Source of the DNA: Galeruca laticollis
Taxonomy: Eukaryota > Arthropoda > Insecta > Coleoptera > Chrysomelidae
Length of the DNA: 64,000 nt
Assembly (NCBI GenBank): GCA_963921935.1
Contig: OY998175.1
Coordinates: forward strand, 264,485,709-264,549,708
Direction of reading: 5' to 3'
Under the pieces are notes generated by a model that saw only the letters and a program-made list of their open reading frames with translations, was not told where the DNA came from and searched no databases. A program made the translations under genes and the position numbers. Of this stretch, positions 11,715-23,527 are shown piece after piece. Numbering within the stretch: position 1 is the stretch's first letter; each line of letters starts with the position of its first letter.

Positions 11715-12713
11715 TAGGAATTCACAAGGTTTTTGTTCCCTGGATTTCTTCTTTATACGGGCGGGCCAAGTATAAACGAAGTCTATTGTGCTCTAAGAAA
11801 CGAGCGGACTATATTGCATGTGTGTAAAATGACGCTTTTTGTATTCGATTGTGTATATTTTCAGGTATGTCGAGTTCTGTCAGATGTTCTGTGAATTTTT
11901 TGTGGGTGATACCAGTAGCAGACATAATCAACGGAATAATGGTGACCCCCTTTTGCTTCCAAATTCTTTCCAGTTCTATTGCGAGGGGGGTGTATTTTTG
12001 TATTTTTCCCGAATATTTGTTTGTTATATTGTGATCGGTAGGAATGCGAACGTCTATGCGGTAGGTGTATTTGTTTTTCTTTTCAGTAAATGTGATGTCG
12101 GGCCTGTTGCATGCTAATGTTTTGTCTGATTGTATCGTTTTCTCCTAGTATATTTTGTATTCCTGGTTTTCCAGTATTTCGAATGGCGTGTACTGGTAGT
12201 GAGGTACGGTTTTGTTTATTAGTGAAAGTTTATATGCCATTTGCTGGTGGATGATTTTTGCGACTGTGTTGTGTCGCTCCAGGTATTTGGTTGGTACAAG
12301 ACTCTTGCAGCCGTTGGTTATATGCTCTATTGTTTCTCTGTCTAAATGGCATCTTCTGCATTTGTCATTTGTAACTGAGGGGTCTTTTAATACGTATTTG
12401 CTATATGTTTTCGTTTTTATTACTTTATCTTGTATAGCATGCATGAATCCTTCCGTTTCAGGGAAGAGGTCACCCTTCTGGAGCCATTTATGTGTTAGTC
12501 CTTTATCGATGTCTTCACCTTGTGTCTGATTGAAGTATCGTCCGTGTAGTTCTTTGCTTGCCCATCTTTGTATTTTCTCTTTGTATGTGGTTTCCTTGTC
12601 CTTCAGTGAAAGGTCGGTGTTGTGTGAGTCTAGTGGAGTGTAGTTAATGTCGGCGTGTACTATTGCTAGGTGAAGTTCGCTTTCGGACTTTTTGTCATGA
12701 AAGTATTTTCTGA
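11715..12713 (-). pseudogene. R4/Dong-like LINE, 3' half (copy A)
   Basis: Minus-strand ORF 12145-12819 and its frameshifted continuation carry the C-terminal part of a restriction-like-endonuclease LINE. A zinc-knuckle-like block reads CRRCHLDRETIEHITNGC (about 12312-12365). The endonuclease core reads RPDITF then RIDVRIP (about 12045-12095). The tail VIL-TCNIVRSFLRAQ ends at a stop at 11783-11785. The PD...D pair is intact here, unlike in copies B and C. The reverse transcriptase is missing. Both flanks are (TTA)n, the known preferred target of Dong-type elements. Confidence 0.75.
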
Positions 12714-12716
12714 TTA

Positions 12717-12778
<62 letters not shown>
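12714..12778. repeat. (TTA)n tract between LINE copies E and A
   Basis: About 20 uninterrupted TTA/ATT units. Antisense it is the AAT tail of copy E and the 5' border of copy A. Confidence 0.9.
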
Positions 12779-13063
12779 TTCCTTTTTGTGTCACCGGATT
12801 TACACCCGGCGTGTTTCAACGACAGTCGGCCTCAACAGCAAGACTTTCGTTGGGTGTCACTATTCTAGAAATGACCTAACAATGTTTGTCGCATCCAGGA
12901 TTACAGATTTTTGCATTAATCGGTAGGTTGACTCAGGAATATCAATGTCTTTGAGGGAAGTACTTAGTTTCTTGGGAATTAGCCCCATACAGGATAAAAC
13001 AACTGGAATGATCTTGACTTCTTTAAGATTCCACAATTCTTTTATTTCGGTCCTTAGCTCGGC

Positions 13064-13064
<1 letters not shown>
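12779..13064 (-). pseudogene. R4/Dong-like LINE, 3' end (copy E, a divergent family)
   Basis: The minus strand reads ELWNLKEVKIIPVVLSCMG, then VILDATNIVRSFLE and a stop (12860-12862), followed by a 3' UTR running into the (AAT)n tail. The sequence differs clearly from copies A and B, so it represents another lineage of the same clade. Confidence 0.65.
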
Positions 13065-13152
<88 letters not shown>

Positions 13153-13153
13153 T
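13065..13153. repeat. (TTA)n tract between LINE copies B and E
   Basis: About 29 TTA/ATT units with one AATATT interruption. Confidence 0.9.
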
Positions 13154-14957
13154 TAGGAACTCACAAGGTTTTTTTCACTAGATTTATTCTTTATACGGGC
13201 GGGCCAAGTATAAATGAAGTCTATTGTGCCCTAAGAAACGAGTGGACTATATTGTATTTGTGCAAAATGACGCTTTTCTGTATTTGATTGTGTGTATTTT
13301 CAGATATGTCAAGTACTGTCAGATGTTCTGTGAATTTTTTGTGGGTGACACCGGTAGCAGACATAATCAACGGGATAATGGTGACCGCGTTGGGTGTATT
13401 TTTGTATTTTTCCGAATATTTGTTTGTTATATTGTGATCGGTAGGGATGGAAACGTCTATGAGGTATGTGTATTTGTTTTTCTTGTCAGTAAATGTGATG
13501 TCGAGTCTGTTGCATGCTAATGTTTTGTCTGATTGTAGCGTTTTGTCCCAGTATATTTTGTATTTCTGGTTTTCTAGTATTTCGGATGGCGTGTACTTGT
13601 AGTGACGTCCGGTTTTGTTTATTAGTGAAAGTTTATATGCCATTTGCTGGTGGATGATTTATGCGACTGTGTTGTGTCGGTCGAGGTATTTGGTTGGTGC
13701 AAGAATGTTGCAGCCGGTGGTTATATGCTCTATTGTTTCTCTGTCAGAATGGCATCTTCTGCATTTGTCATTTGTAACTGAGGGGTCTTTTGATATGTAT
13801 TCGTTATATGTTTTCGTTTTTATTACTTCCGTTTCGGGGAAGAGGTCACCCTTCTGGAGCCATTTATCTGTTAGTCCTTTATCTATGTCTTCACCTTGTG
13901 TCTGATTGAAGTATCGTCCGAGTAGTTCTTTGCTTGCCCATCTTTGTATTTTCTCTTTGTGTGAGGTTGTCTTGTCCATCAGTGAAAGGTCGGTGTTGTG
14001 TAAGTCTAGTGGAGTGTAGTTTATATCCGCGTTCACTACTGCTAGGTGAAGTTCGCTTTCGGACTTTGTGTCATGAAAGTATTTTCTTAGGTTTGAGATT
14101 TGGGTGTCGTGTATTTGGTGGATGTCCTGAACTCCTCTCCCACCATCTGCTCGAGGTAAAGTAATTATTTCTATACAGGCGTTAGTATGGTGCATATAGT
14201 GTTTTGTCAATAGTGTTCTGGTCTGTCTGTTGATATTTTCGAGATCTGTCGGTGCCCACTTGAGAATTGCGAATGAGTAAGTGAGCGTTGGTATGGCCTA
14301 GGTGTTTATGGCTTTCGTAAGGATTCTGGCTGTCGGTTTACTTTTTAGTAATTGTGTGAGTCTCTTTGTATATTTTTGTATGACACTGTTTTTGAGTTCG
14401 GTATGGTTGAGTTTGATTGTTTGTTCGATGCCAAGATATTTGTATGTGTCGTCTTCGTCTATGTGCTCTATTATGCCTTCTGTAGTCCTGATTCCCTCGG
14501 TGTTTGTCCATTTGCCACGCTCTATGCTGTTAATTTTGCATTTATATAAACCGAATGCCATTTTTATGTCGTTGGACGTGGTTTCTGTTATTTTAATAAG
14601 GGAGTTCATTTGTGTTCTTGTCGAGCTGAATAATTTGATGTCGTCCATGTAGAAAAGGTGACTGATTTTATAAATGTTGTTCTTGTTGAATTTGATGGCG
14701 CATCCTTGTTTTGTTTTTGAGAGGACTTGAGATATAACATTGAGACACATGCAAAACCACAAAACCAATGTATCCCCTTGAAATATTCCTCGTTTAATGG
14801 GTATCTTGTCAGTTGTGAATTGTGTATTTTCTGTTTGCACATGTATGTTGGTGCACCACCTTTTCATTATGGTTTGGAGAAAATTAATGAGGATAGGGTT
14901 GATGTTGTAGATTCTGAGTACGTGTGTTAGCCAGCTATGTGGTACGTTATCGTATGC
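13154..14957 (-). pseudogene. R4/Dong-like LINE with partial RT and endonuclease (copy B)
   Basis: The minus strand starts abruptly in the RT with KAYDNVPHSWL (about 14957-14925). It continues with RGIFQGDT, the catalytic FYMDDIKLF (about 14655-14630), the thumb, CRRCHSDRETIEHITTGC (about 13765-13712), an endonuclease segment RLDITF...IDVSIP in which the usual proline before the catalytic Asp is Leu, and a stop at 13221-13223. Frame breaks separate 14867-14298, 14210-13659 and 13643-13221. It is 5'-truncated at a (TTA)n tract and has an AAT tail. Confidence 0.8.
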
Positions 14958-14960
14958 TTT

Positions 14961-15017
14961 TTATTATTATTACTATCATCATTATTATTATTATTTTTAT
15001 TATTGTTATTATTAATA

Positions 15018-15051
<34 letters not shown>
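14961..15051. repeat. (TTA)n-rich tract between LINE copies C and B
   Basis: Imperfect ATT repeats. The plus- and minus-strand ORFs of 60-75 codons here (poly-Ile, poly-Leu, poly-Asn) are repeat artefacts. Confidence 0.85.
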
Positions 15052-15052
<1 letters not shown>

Positions 15053-16640
15053 TCTCTTTTTTCTCAGATATTCTCTGATGAATTCAGAAACAAATGCGGT
15101 CGTTAAGTCAAGCATAGTTTCCATTCTGTCTTTTTGATTAGCTGTAGTTCCCATTTAAAAATTTTCTAGTTATGGAGCAAGTATCTATTATAACGGACTT
15201 ATGTGGTGGTATGTACGTTGTTGGATGAAGTTATAATTTCTGGATGCTGTCGTGTAGGTTTCTTGGTATAACTCCTGTGTTAGATAATATTATCGGTATT
15301 ATAATTACTCTGTCCTGATGCCACATGTCTTCAATTTCTTCTGAGAGATGTATGTATTTTTCAATTCTCTCTCCAATTTTTTTGTGTGGTAGGTATGGAA
15401 ATTTCTATTGGGTAAGTAATTTTGTTGTTTTTGGTTATTAGTGTAATGCCCGGTTTGTTCTGTGGTATTGTCTTGTCTGTGATGATTGATCTATTCCAGT
15501 ATAGTTTATCACTGTCGTTTTCTAATATGTTTTGTGTTGCATATTTGAATGTTGGAGCGATTCCTTCTATAAGGTTGTATTGCTTCGCAAGGTGTTGATG
15601 TATATGTTTCGCTACATTATCATGTTTTCTGGTGTATTCTGTATTTTCTAGTATGTTGCAACATCCCTTTATATGATCAAATGTTTCTATGTGTTGTTTG
15701 CATAGTCTACATTTGTCTGTTGATGTATTTGGATCCTTGATTATATGTTGGCTGTGGTATCTGGTGTTTATCGTTTGGTCTTGGATTGCGATCCTAAACC
15801 CCTCTGTTTCACCAAAGATATTCCCCTTTGTGAGCCACATGTTGGATGCCTCCAAGCCTACATGTTGTGGTGATAGATGTTGTGGATGTTTTCCGTGTAG
15901 CGTTTTTCCCTTCCAGTTCTCTTTCTTTGTTGCTGATGTTATTATTCTATCTGTCGGATGGTATGTATGGCTAGAAAATTTAAGGGGTGTGTCTGATGTC
16001 TCAGAGTATATGATTGCTTTATGTATGTTGCTTGTTTCCCCTCTTTCTACAAAATATCTTCTCAAGTTGTCTACCTGAGTGTAGTTCATATTTTTAATGT
16101 CAATGGAACGTCTTCCCCCTTCTCTTCTGTTAAGTGTAAATCGTTCCACTGCTGAGTGTATATGATGTATTCTATGTTTGTGACATTGTGACCGTGTGAA
16201 GGTTTTTAGGCCTTCGAGATCTGTATCACTCCATTTAATTACTCCCATTGAATAAGTTAGTATTGGTATTGCGAACGTGGTAATTGCTTTGGTTTTATTC
16301 CGTGCTGATAGTTCTGTTTTAAGTATGGTTGTTAGTCTGTGTTTGTATTTTTGTTTAAACTCTTCCTTTAGTGTTGTATGCTCTAATCCAATTTGTTGGT
16401 TGAATCCTATATATTTCTAGTAATCAGTACTTACCATACTTTGTATTTTCTGATTGTTGTTGTTTAGAGAGTAGTGTGCTGCTAGTAGTTTGAGGTCATC
16501 CATATAAAATAATTGAGAAATTTTACATGTATGAAGACTATTGATGACGTAGCCGTAGTTGTTATCATTTAAGATGTTGGACAGTCGATTCAAGGCGAGG
16601 CAAAACCATAATGCACTCAGGGAATCTCCCTGAAAGATTC
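15052..16640 (-). pseudogene. R4/Dong-like LINE, 3' half of the most complete copy (copy C)
   Basis: The minus strand from 16640 reads IFQGDSL, FYMDDLKLL (motif C, about 16515-16489) and the thumb. The ORF at 16248-15361 follows with CRLCKQHIETFDHIKGCC and KPGITLI...IEISIP. The catalytic Asp after Pro is replaced by Gly, so this endonuclease is probably inactive. The tail TCSITRKFLNGNYS stops at 15138-15140, then a UTR runs to the AAT tail. Its 5' half lies at 32279-34435; the two were separated by the BEL element at 16641. Confidence 0.8.
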
Positions 16641-16884
16641 TGTTAAAACTTTTACTATTATATTAAATGTTTTTATTGATTTTTTCATATTTTTGTACAA
16701 CATGACAACCTCGCATTTATAGCGAGATCGTCTCGAACAGTTAGTGTAATATAAGCTTTTAAGTTGGAAGCACGTGATTGTTTTCCATCCAAAATTTTAA
16801 CCTAATAATCATACTACAGTCCATCCATTTTATCAATAATGTTAACTACCAAAGTTGAGAAGAAAACCAATTATAATACCAACA
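16641..16884 (+). repeat. 5' LTR of the BEL/Pao element
   Basis: Starts TGTTAAAACTTTTAC and ends ACCAACA. The bases just after it (TTTTGGTCATTCGACG, about 16888-16903) occupy the primer-binding-site position, but I cannot name the tRNA. Confidence 0.85.
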
Positions 16885-17410
16885 TAATTTTGGTCATTCG
16901 ACGCGGATTTAGCCAGAAGTTTTTATCAAAAACATAGTGAAATAGTCCAACTTAACCATTGAGAAAAGTATTAGTGATATTCGCGCCAAAAGCGAATTGT
17001 TTACCGCCGTCCTGCAACCATTTGCATTGTGAACATAGAAACAAAAAACTAGTAGACCAGTGAAGTACTCCAATTAGTTGACGTTCATGCGAATAGTAAA
17101 ATACCGGTGAGTTTGTTCCATATTACCTATTTTCATTTATACAGCTATTGTCCTTTATGTAATTAGTTAAAATGGCAGCTAGCTTTGAAAGAGTGAGAGG
17201 TTCTTTAAAGCAAAGGGTCACAAATTTAGGAAAATATGTAGATACTATTAAAGCGGTTCTGCCGCTACAGAAACCCGAAATTGGCGAGATTGAACTAAAA
17301 ATTTGAAACGGTTTATGAAGAATTTCAAAGTGTTCAATCACAGTTAGAGTCATCATGCGATGAATTAGAATTATTAGCACACTATGAATATCGCGAACAT
17401 TTTGAAAATA

Positions 17411-17678
17411 AATACGATTCATATATAGGTTATTTCAATCAATTTTCAAAAGATAATGCTTACTCTAATAACCAGCCAATGATTATAATTAATCCAAATA
17501 CAAATTTAAACAATATAATAATTCTAAAAATGGAAATTAATGTTTTTAATGGAGAATCGGAACATTGGCTTGAATTTAAAACTACCTTTGTTTCAGTAGT
17601 GCACTCTAGTGATCTACCAGATGTTCACAAATTTCAATTATTAAGACAAAGTGTTGATGACTATGCCAAAAGAATAGT
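17411..17678 (+). repeat. Left copy of a 268-bp direct duplication flanking a LINE
   Basis: This segment of BEL gag is repeated without indels at 18536-18803 (constant offset 1125), with fewer than ten substitutions visible. The LINE fragment lies exactly between the copies. Confidence 0.85.
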
Positions 17679-18535
17679 ACAATGTACAATTCAAACTTTC
17701 AAAATATGCAACAATTCTAACAAGAGAACTTTATGCAATACTAGAAGCAGTAAAGTACGTAACAACATCGAACTACGAAGAGACAGTTATACTTACAGAC
17801 TCTTTAAACTCCTTGAAATTATTGAGAAGCACCTATTCGAAAAATTTCCTTGTACTGATGAACAAAGAAGAAATTCATCATCTTCAATCGATAGGAAAAA
17901 ACAAACATTTCCTGTGGGTTCCTGCACGCATAGGCATAAAAGGTAATGAGATGGCCGATCAACTCGCCAAAAAAGCAGCACTACTCAATACCATACCAAT
18001 CATTAAGCCCTTATACACCGATCTAAAAACATTTATTCGCAATAAAGCAAAACAAAAATGGAATGGCACATGGAGGAGCTCACACACAGAACTTAGAGAA
18101 ATCAAACCCGACATAACACCCTGGCTAACTTTTACCGAAAATCGAAGACATCAAATCATCATCACAAGGCTACGTCTAGGTCATACTCGAGCTACTCATG
18201 AGTAGTTACTTTCCCGAACACCAAGACCAGAATGTGTTATTTGTGAGCAGCCGTTAACAGTGAAACATTTTTTGGTTGAGTGTCCGCTATATCATACCAA
18301 CAGACTAGCATGCAACATACGTGCATCTCTGGAAAATACTTTAAACAACAGCAGTAATGTGAAAAACCTTAATAAATATCTGCAAATCGCGAACTTTTAC
18401 CATAAAATTTAAAATGTACTTTAAACAAAACATGTGACATGTCAATATCTATTCATAATGTTAAACAAACATAATATATAGCTACAGACCGCTAATAGCC
18501 CTTGAGGCTGATGCGGATTCGTAAATAGAAAAAAA
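17679..18535 (+). pseudogene. 5'-truncated LINE fragment with RNase H, inserted in BEL gag
   Basis: It starts mid-protein in an RNase H domain: LTRELYAILEAVKYV, LTDSLNSLKLL (about 17790-17822) and, after a frame shift, LWVPARIGIKGNEMADQLAK (17912-17971; the usual WVPGH/SH motif is ARI here). The tail has CVICEQPLTVKHFLVEC (about 18234-18284) and stops at 18410. The 3' UTR ends with GAGGCTGATGCGGATTCG and a poly-A run. The domain order fits the I/Jockey group of non-LTR elements. At least one frameshift and a stop (18203) make it inactive. Confidence 0.8.
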
Positions 18536-18803
18536 AATACGATTCATATATAGGTTATTTCAATCAATTTTTAAAAGATTATGCTTACTCTAATAACCAG
18601 CCAATGATTATAATTAATCCAAATACAAATTCAAACAATATAATAATTCCAAAAATAGAAATTAATGTTTTTAAAGGAGAATCGGAACATTAGCTTGAAT
18701 TTAAAACTACCTTTGTTTCAGTAGTGCACTCTAGTGATCTACCAGATGTTCACAAATTTCAATTATTAAGACAAAGTGTTGATGACTATGCCAAAAGAAT
18801 AGT
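18536..18803 (+). repeat. Right copy of the 268-bp direct duplication
   Basis: Partner of 17411-17678, beginning immediately after the LINE poly-A tract and ending where BEL gag continues uninterrupted (GTTGATCAAATTG). Confidence 0.85.
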
Positions 18804-19196
18804 TGATCAAATTGAATTTTCCGGAAATTATTACGAAAATGCTTGGAAAACACTCTGTGATCGGTTTGATAATAAAAAGATTTTGATAAATGAACACATA
18901 AAAAACATATTTGCGCTTGATTCCATTACAAAAGAATCTCCTAAGCAATTACGAGAATTATAAGATTCCGTATCTGAAAGTGTGACATCCATAGAAGCAT
19001 TGAAAGTTTCAAGAGACAATCTATGTGAGTTAATTCTTATTCACGTAATCGCAGGTAAACTAGATAAATCCAGTTATAGAGATTGGAAAGAATGTAAAAC
19101 AAAAAATGAACTTCCTACACTTGATGAATTTTTTGATTTCCTTAAATATCAAGTAGACACCTTAGATGAGATACAAGACCAAAACGTCAATTCAAA

Positions 19197-19630
19197 TTGA
19201 CCAAAATGTCAATTCAAATTCTAAGCACTTTCAGAAAAATAATAATGTTAATCAATGTTATAATCGAGACAATGTAAAAAGAATTTCTTTGGTCAATTCT
19301 AACTCGAAAAAATTTTGTAACCTATGTAAAAAAGATAATCATACTATTTATAATTGTATAGAGTTTTTAAGGCTCGACATCCCAACCAGGTTTACCAAAG
19401 TTAGAGAACTTAAGTTATGCAACAATTGTTTACGCCCTGGCCATGTTTATAATACTTGTACATTAAGACCTTGCTTAAAGTGCCAATCCAAACATAATTC
19501 ATTATTACACTCTGAAACTGAGCAAGTAAAAGTTTCTACACAACAACCGAATCATCTAGGAGTCATTACTAATGTAACTGATAATAGTGACGTTAATGAG
19601 AATTTACAATCATATTTAGTAAGTAACTAA
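19197..19630 (+). pseudogene. BEL/Pao gag zinc-knuckle region
   Basis: Reads CNLCKKDNHTIYNC (about 19317-19358), then LCNNCLRPGHVYNTC (about 19416-19460) and CLKCQSKHNSLLHSE. These CCHC-type knuckles bind element RNA. A frame change near 19195 separates it from the rest of gag, and the frame stops at 19628-19630. Confidence 0.75.
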
Positions 19631-19672
19631 TTAAATAGCCATGTTGCTAATTCTCAGACTTTATTATCAACA

Positions 19673-20308
19673 GTGACATTCAATATTAAAAATCAGTCAG
19701 GTAATCTGGGACATTGTCTGGCTATTTTAGACTCAGGATCACAAACAAACCTAATAACTGAAGGCTTTTGTAAAAAACATATTATTACTTTAGTACCTGC
19801 ACATGTGCCTATTCTGGGTATAAATCAGGTAATCTCACATCTAAATAAAAAATGTAATGTCACCATGTATTCTAAATATTGTAACTTTACACGCTCTGTT
19901 GAATTTTTTGTTGTACCACACATAACGGAAAAAATGCCAGCACCCAGCTTTGACATAAAGGACTGTAATATTCCTAATAATCTAAAATTAGCAGATTGTA
20001 CGTTTAACAAATCAAAAGAAATAGATGCAATAATAGGAGCAAATTTTTTTTCGGATTTACTTTCTGACGGCAACATAAATCTGGGTAAAGGTTTACCAAT
20101 ATTAAACAATATTCATTTAGGTTGGGTTATATCAGGAGATATATCACATGCAACTAATATAGTACGCTGCAAGTTTACAAAGCTTATTCCTGAAGATGAA
20201 CAATTGAAAAAATTCTGGGAAGTTGAGAACCTTGCACATTTCACAAGTTTCTCACAAGAAGATAGAGAATGTGAGCAACAATTTGAAAAAAAATACTTCC
20301 AAAAATAA
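19673..20308 (+). pseudogene. BEL/Pao aspartic protease region (DUF1758-like)
   Basis: The ORF carries AILDSGSQTNLIT (about 19721-19760), the DSG active-site motif of BEL proteases, and later IIGANFFSDLL and LGWVISGDIS, which mark the end of the domain. The protease would process the Gag-Pol product. The ORF itself is open but ends at 20306-20308, before the RT. Confidence 0.75.
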
Positions 20309-20855
20309 GGACAACTAATTCGTCGTTCAATATCCGTTAAAATTTCCTATTGAATTTCTAGGTGAATAATATGGCACTGCACTTAAGATATTTTCGTATC
20401 TTCAGAAAAAATTTAATGATCAAGCCTATGCTCGATATAAAGAATTTATGCAAGAGTATATGTCAAAATGTTCCAGTATTGCCGACGTAAAATGTTTTAT
20501 TCCTCACCACGGGGTTTTTAAGGAAAGCCTGACCTCGTTAAGAGTTGTATTTGATGGCTAGTGTCCAACCACCAACGGTTGGTCACTCAATGACCTGCAG
20601 TTTAGCGGTCCCAAAGTAAAAAATGATATATTTAATATATTAACTAAATTTCGAATTTACACCTATGTAGCTTGTGCCGACATAACAAAAATGTATCGGC
20701 AAATTCTTATGCACAATGTGCATCGCCCACTTGAGTGTATTATGTGGAGAAAATCTGAATATGAACGAATTGAAGTATTTCATTTAAACACAGTGACTTA
20801 TGGCACCAAAAATGCTCCATATTTAGCAATAAAATGATTAAAACAATTAGCAAAG
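20309..20855 (+). pseudogene. BEL/Pao reverse transcriptase, N-terminal part
   Basis: Readable segments include HHGVFKESLTSLRVVFDG (about 20502-20558), LNDLQFSGPKV (about 20588-20618), CADITKMYRQI (motif A, 20673-20705) and VTYGTKNAPYLAIK (motif B, about 20796-20837). Stops occur after the DG (TAG) and after AIK (TGA). The RT is cut by a PLE insertion at 20856; its YVDD part resumes at 23557. Confidence 0.75.
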
Positions 20856-21225
20856 GTGTTTTTAAATGAAACTCAAAGTCTCTAGTTAATTCCACAATAT
20901 AATACAAGTTATTGAAAATTCTAAAAAATTGACAATTGTCTCGATAAATAAATATCATCGTCAGAATGACAGAAGTTACATTTCATTTTATGCCTACCTG
21001 ATGTTTAGTAGTTATTTTTGGCTAGACCAAGAAGTAACCTAACTTGTGATTGGCTTAATATATGTTTATAGAAAAAAGAAGAATATGTGATATTACAAAT
21101 ATTGAAGCTTAGATATTATTAGCCCTATGGTGATATCCTGGATATCATTTTTCCAATTAAGATCAGTATAACTGTGCAATGATATAGAAAACCAAGAAAA
21201 CTATATCTGCTGATCTTTACAATTA

Positions 21226-22241
21226 TCACTTAAGAAGACAGTTTATTAGTGGAGAATTCCCTAGATTTAACTGTTCATTGACAACTTCATATTGTGGGTT
21301 TCTTAAATGTCTTCTAATTTCCAGTTCTTCAAGGAAATCCATTTCTAGTTTCTTTTCACAAATATGCAATACTTCTAGTTCTGTGTTAGGTGTCAATGGA
21401 TGATAGGTGTCAAGTACATGTTTTGCGTAGTGGGATTTATCTGGTTGTTTTAATCTGTATGCTCGTAACTGCTCACTGTATCGTTTTTCAAAATTCCTAA
21501 GGGTCTGACCCAAATAGACAGCATTACATTCTGAACATTTGAGTTTATATATACCTGACTTCTTTAACAGTGGTATTTTTGTTATTACATTTAACAATTT
21601 TGTACTAACGTTACTTTCTGTTTCAAAAGAAATTGTTGTATTCGTTGCTGAAGATATTATCTTTGAAATATTATTAGAAATATTTCCTGCATATGTGATG
21701 GTTTCATAAGTTTTAATTTGATCAGCTTGTTTAGAATATATTAATTGTAATGCCACTTTTTCCTATTTTTTACTAATTAGCTTATTTATCATATCTAATG
21801 GATAACCGTTAGTTGTTGCTATTTGTCTAATTGTATTATTCTCTCTATCAAAATTACATTTGTTCATAGGAACTGAAAAAGCTCTATGTATCATTGAATT
21901 ATATGCTGCTAGTCTGTGTGACACAGGGTGGTTAGAATTGAATGGAATTGTTACATCAATTTGTGTTGGTTTTCGGTAAATTGAATAATCAAGTACATTA
22001 TTAACTCTTTGAATTTTTAAACCAAGAAAATTGATTGAGCTATTTTCTTCAATTTATAAGGTAAATTTAATTTTCGGGTGTAAATTATTGATGTGGTTGA
22101 AAAATACATCCAATTGTCGTTCACTACCCATAAAACAAGCTAATATGTCATCTATATATCTATACCAAAATAAAATATTTTTCGAAATATTACTTCCAAA
22201 GATCTTTCTTTCTAAATTGTCCATGAAAATGTTTGCTAAAA
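21226..22241 (-). pseudogene. PLE ORF, 3' part, minus-strand arm
   Basis: The minus strand carries RT motif C as FWYRYIDDILACF (about 22169-22131), YRKPTQIDVTIPF, then the GIY-YIG segment SGIYKLKCSECNAVYLGQT (about 21557-21501) and LEELEIRRHLRNPQYEVV. A stop at about 21765 splits the frame. It lacks the N-terminus and most of the RT. The 99-codon ORF at 22054-22353 reads through the inversion point and is not a gene. Confidence 0.8.
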
Positions 22242-23157
22242 TAGCTTGTTTTATGGGTAGTGAACGACAATTAGATGTATTTTTCAACCACATCAATAAT
22301 TTACACCCGAAAATTAAATTTACATTAGAAATTGAAGAAAATAGCTCAATCAATTTTCTTGATTTGAAAATTCAAAGAGTTAATAATGTACTTGATTATT
22401 CAATTTACCGAAAACCAACACAAACTGATGTAACAATTCCATTCAATTCTAACCACCCTGTGTCACACAGACTAGCAGCATATAATTCAATGATACATAG
22501 AGCTTTTTCAGTTCCTATGAACAAATGTAATTTTGATAGAGAGATTAATACAATTAGACGAATAGCAACATCTAACGGTTATCCATTACATATGATAAAT
22601 AAGCTAATTAGTAAAAAAGAGAAAAAAGTGGCATTACAACTAATATATCCTAAACAAGCTGATGAAATTAAAACTTATAAAACCAACACATATGCAGGAA
22701 ATATTTCTAATAATATACCAAAGATAATATCTTCAGCAACGAATACAACATTTTCTTTTAAAACAGAAAGTAACGTTAGTACAAAATTGTTGAATGTAAA
22801 AACAAAAATACCACTATTGAAGAAGTCAGGTATATATAAACTCAAATGTCCAGAATGTAATGCTGTCTATTTGGGTCAGACCCTTAGGAATTTTGAAATA
22901 CGATACAGTGAGCACTTACGAACATACAGATTAAAACAACCATATAAATCCCACTACGCAAAACACTACTTAACACCAATCATTCATTGACACCTAACAC
23001 AGAACTAGAAGTACTGCATATTTGTGAAAAGAAACAAGAACTGGATTTCCTTGGAGAACTGGAAATTAGAAGACATTTAAGAAACCCACAATATGAAGTT
23101 GTCAATGAACAGTTAAATCTAGGGAATTCTCCACTAATAAACTGTCTTCTTAAGTGT
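22242..23157 (+). pseudogene. PLE ORF, 3' part, plus-strand arm
   Basis: The plus arm begins at ACFMGSERQLDVFF, just after motif C, and includes YRKPTQTDVTIPF and SGIYKLKCPECNAVYLGQT (about 22829-22882). A frame change after AKHYLTP (about 22978) precedes the conserved C-terminus, which stops at 23157-23159. It lacks the catalytic RT motifs. The ORF from 22031 starts in antisense sequence of the other arm. Confidence 0.8.
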
Positions 23158-23527
23158 TAATTGTAAAGATCAGCAGATATAGTTTTCCTGGTTTTCTATA
23201 TCATTGCACAGTTATACTGATCTTAATTGGAAAAATGATATCCAGGATATCACCATAGGGCTAATAATATCTAAGCTTCAATATTTGTAATATCACATCT
23301 TCTTCTTTTTTCTATAAACATATATTAAGCCAATCACAAGTTAGGTTACTTCTTGGTCATTTTGACGATGATATTGATTTATCGAAACAATTGTCAATTT
23401 TTTAGAATTTTCAATAACTTGTATTATATTGTGGAATTAACTAGAGACCTTGAGTTTCATTTAAAAACACTAATATGAGCATATTCCACGAAGTAAGGGC
23501 CGAGACAGTCAATTTAATTAGTAAAAG

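Larger units (their letters stand above)
17172..19196 (+). pseudogene. BEL/Pao gag, frameshifted and interrupted
   Basis: From ATG 17172 the frame opens with MAASFERVRGSLKQRV, then shifts near 17304. The conserved BEL gag region (NVFNGESEHWLEFKTTF, the DUF1759-type core) appears at about 17540-17590 and again after the LINE insertion, where the Trp is a TAG stop. Continuing sequence reads WKTLCDRFDNKK and WKECKTKNELPTLDEF (to 19196). Gag would package element RNA in virus-like particles. Interruptions: one frameshift, the LINE with its duplicated target, and a stop at 18961. Confidence 0.75.
20856..23515. mobile_element. Penelope-like element, truncated head-to-head palindrome
   Basis: The left end starts GTGTTTTTAAATGAAACTC and the right end finishes CGAGACAGTCAATTT. 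The outer bases AATTAGCAAAG (20845-20855) and AATTAGTAAAAG (23516-23527) are a slightly diverged target duplication. Inside, a minus-strand arm (3' UTR, GIY-YIG, part of RT) runs to about 22241, where the sequence flips to a plus-strand arm of the same region. Both arms are 5'-truncated at nearly the same RT position. The host sequence is BEL RT. Confidence 0.85.

Noticed and set aside
12670..15154. ORFs with poly-Tyr, poly-Ile, poly-Leu or poly-Asn runs
   Set aside because: They are translations of (TTA)n microsatellites and LINE UTR, not proteins.
22054..22353. 99-codon minus ORF containing the YIDD RT motif
   Set aside because: Its first third is antisense sequence of the opposite PLE arm; it reads through the inversion junction.
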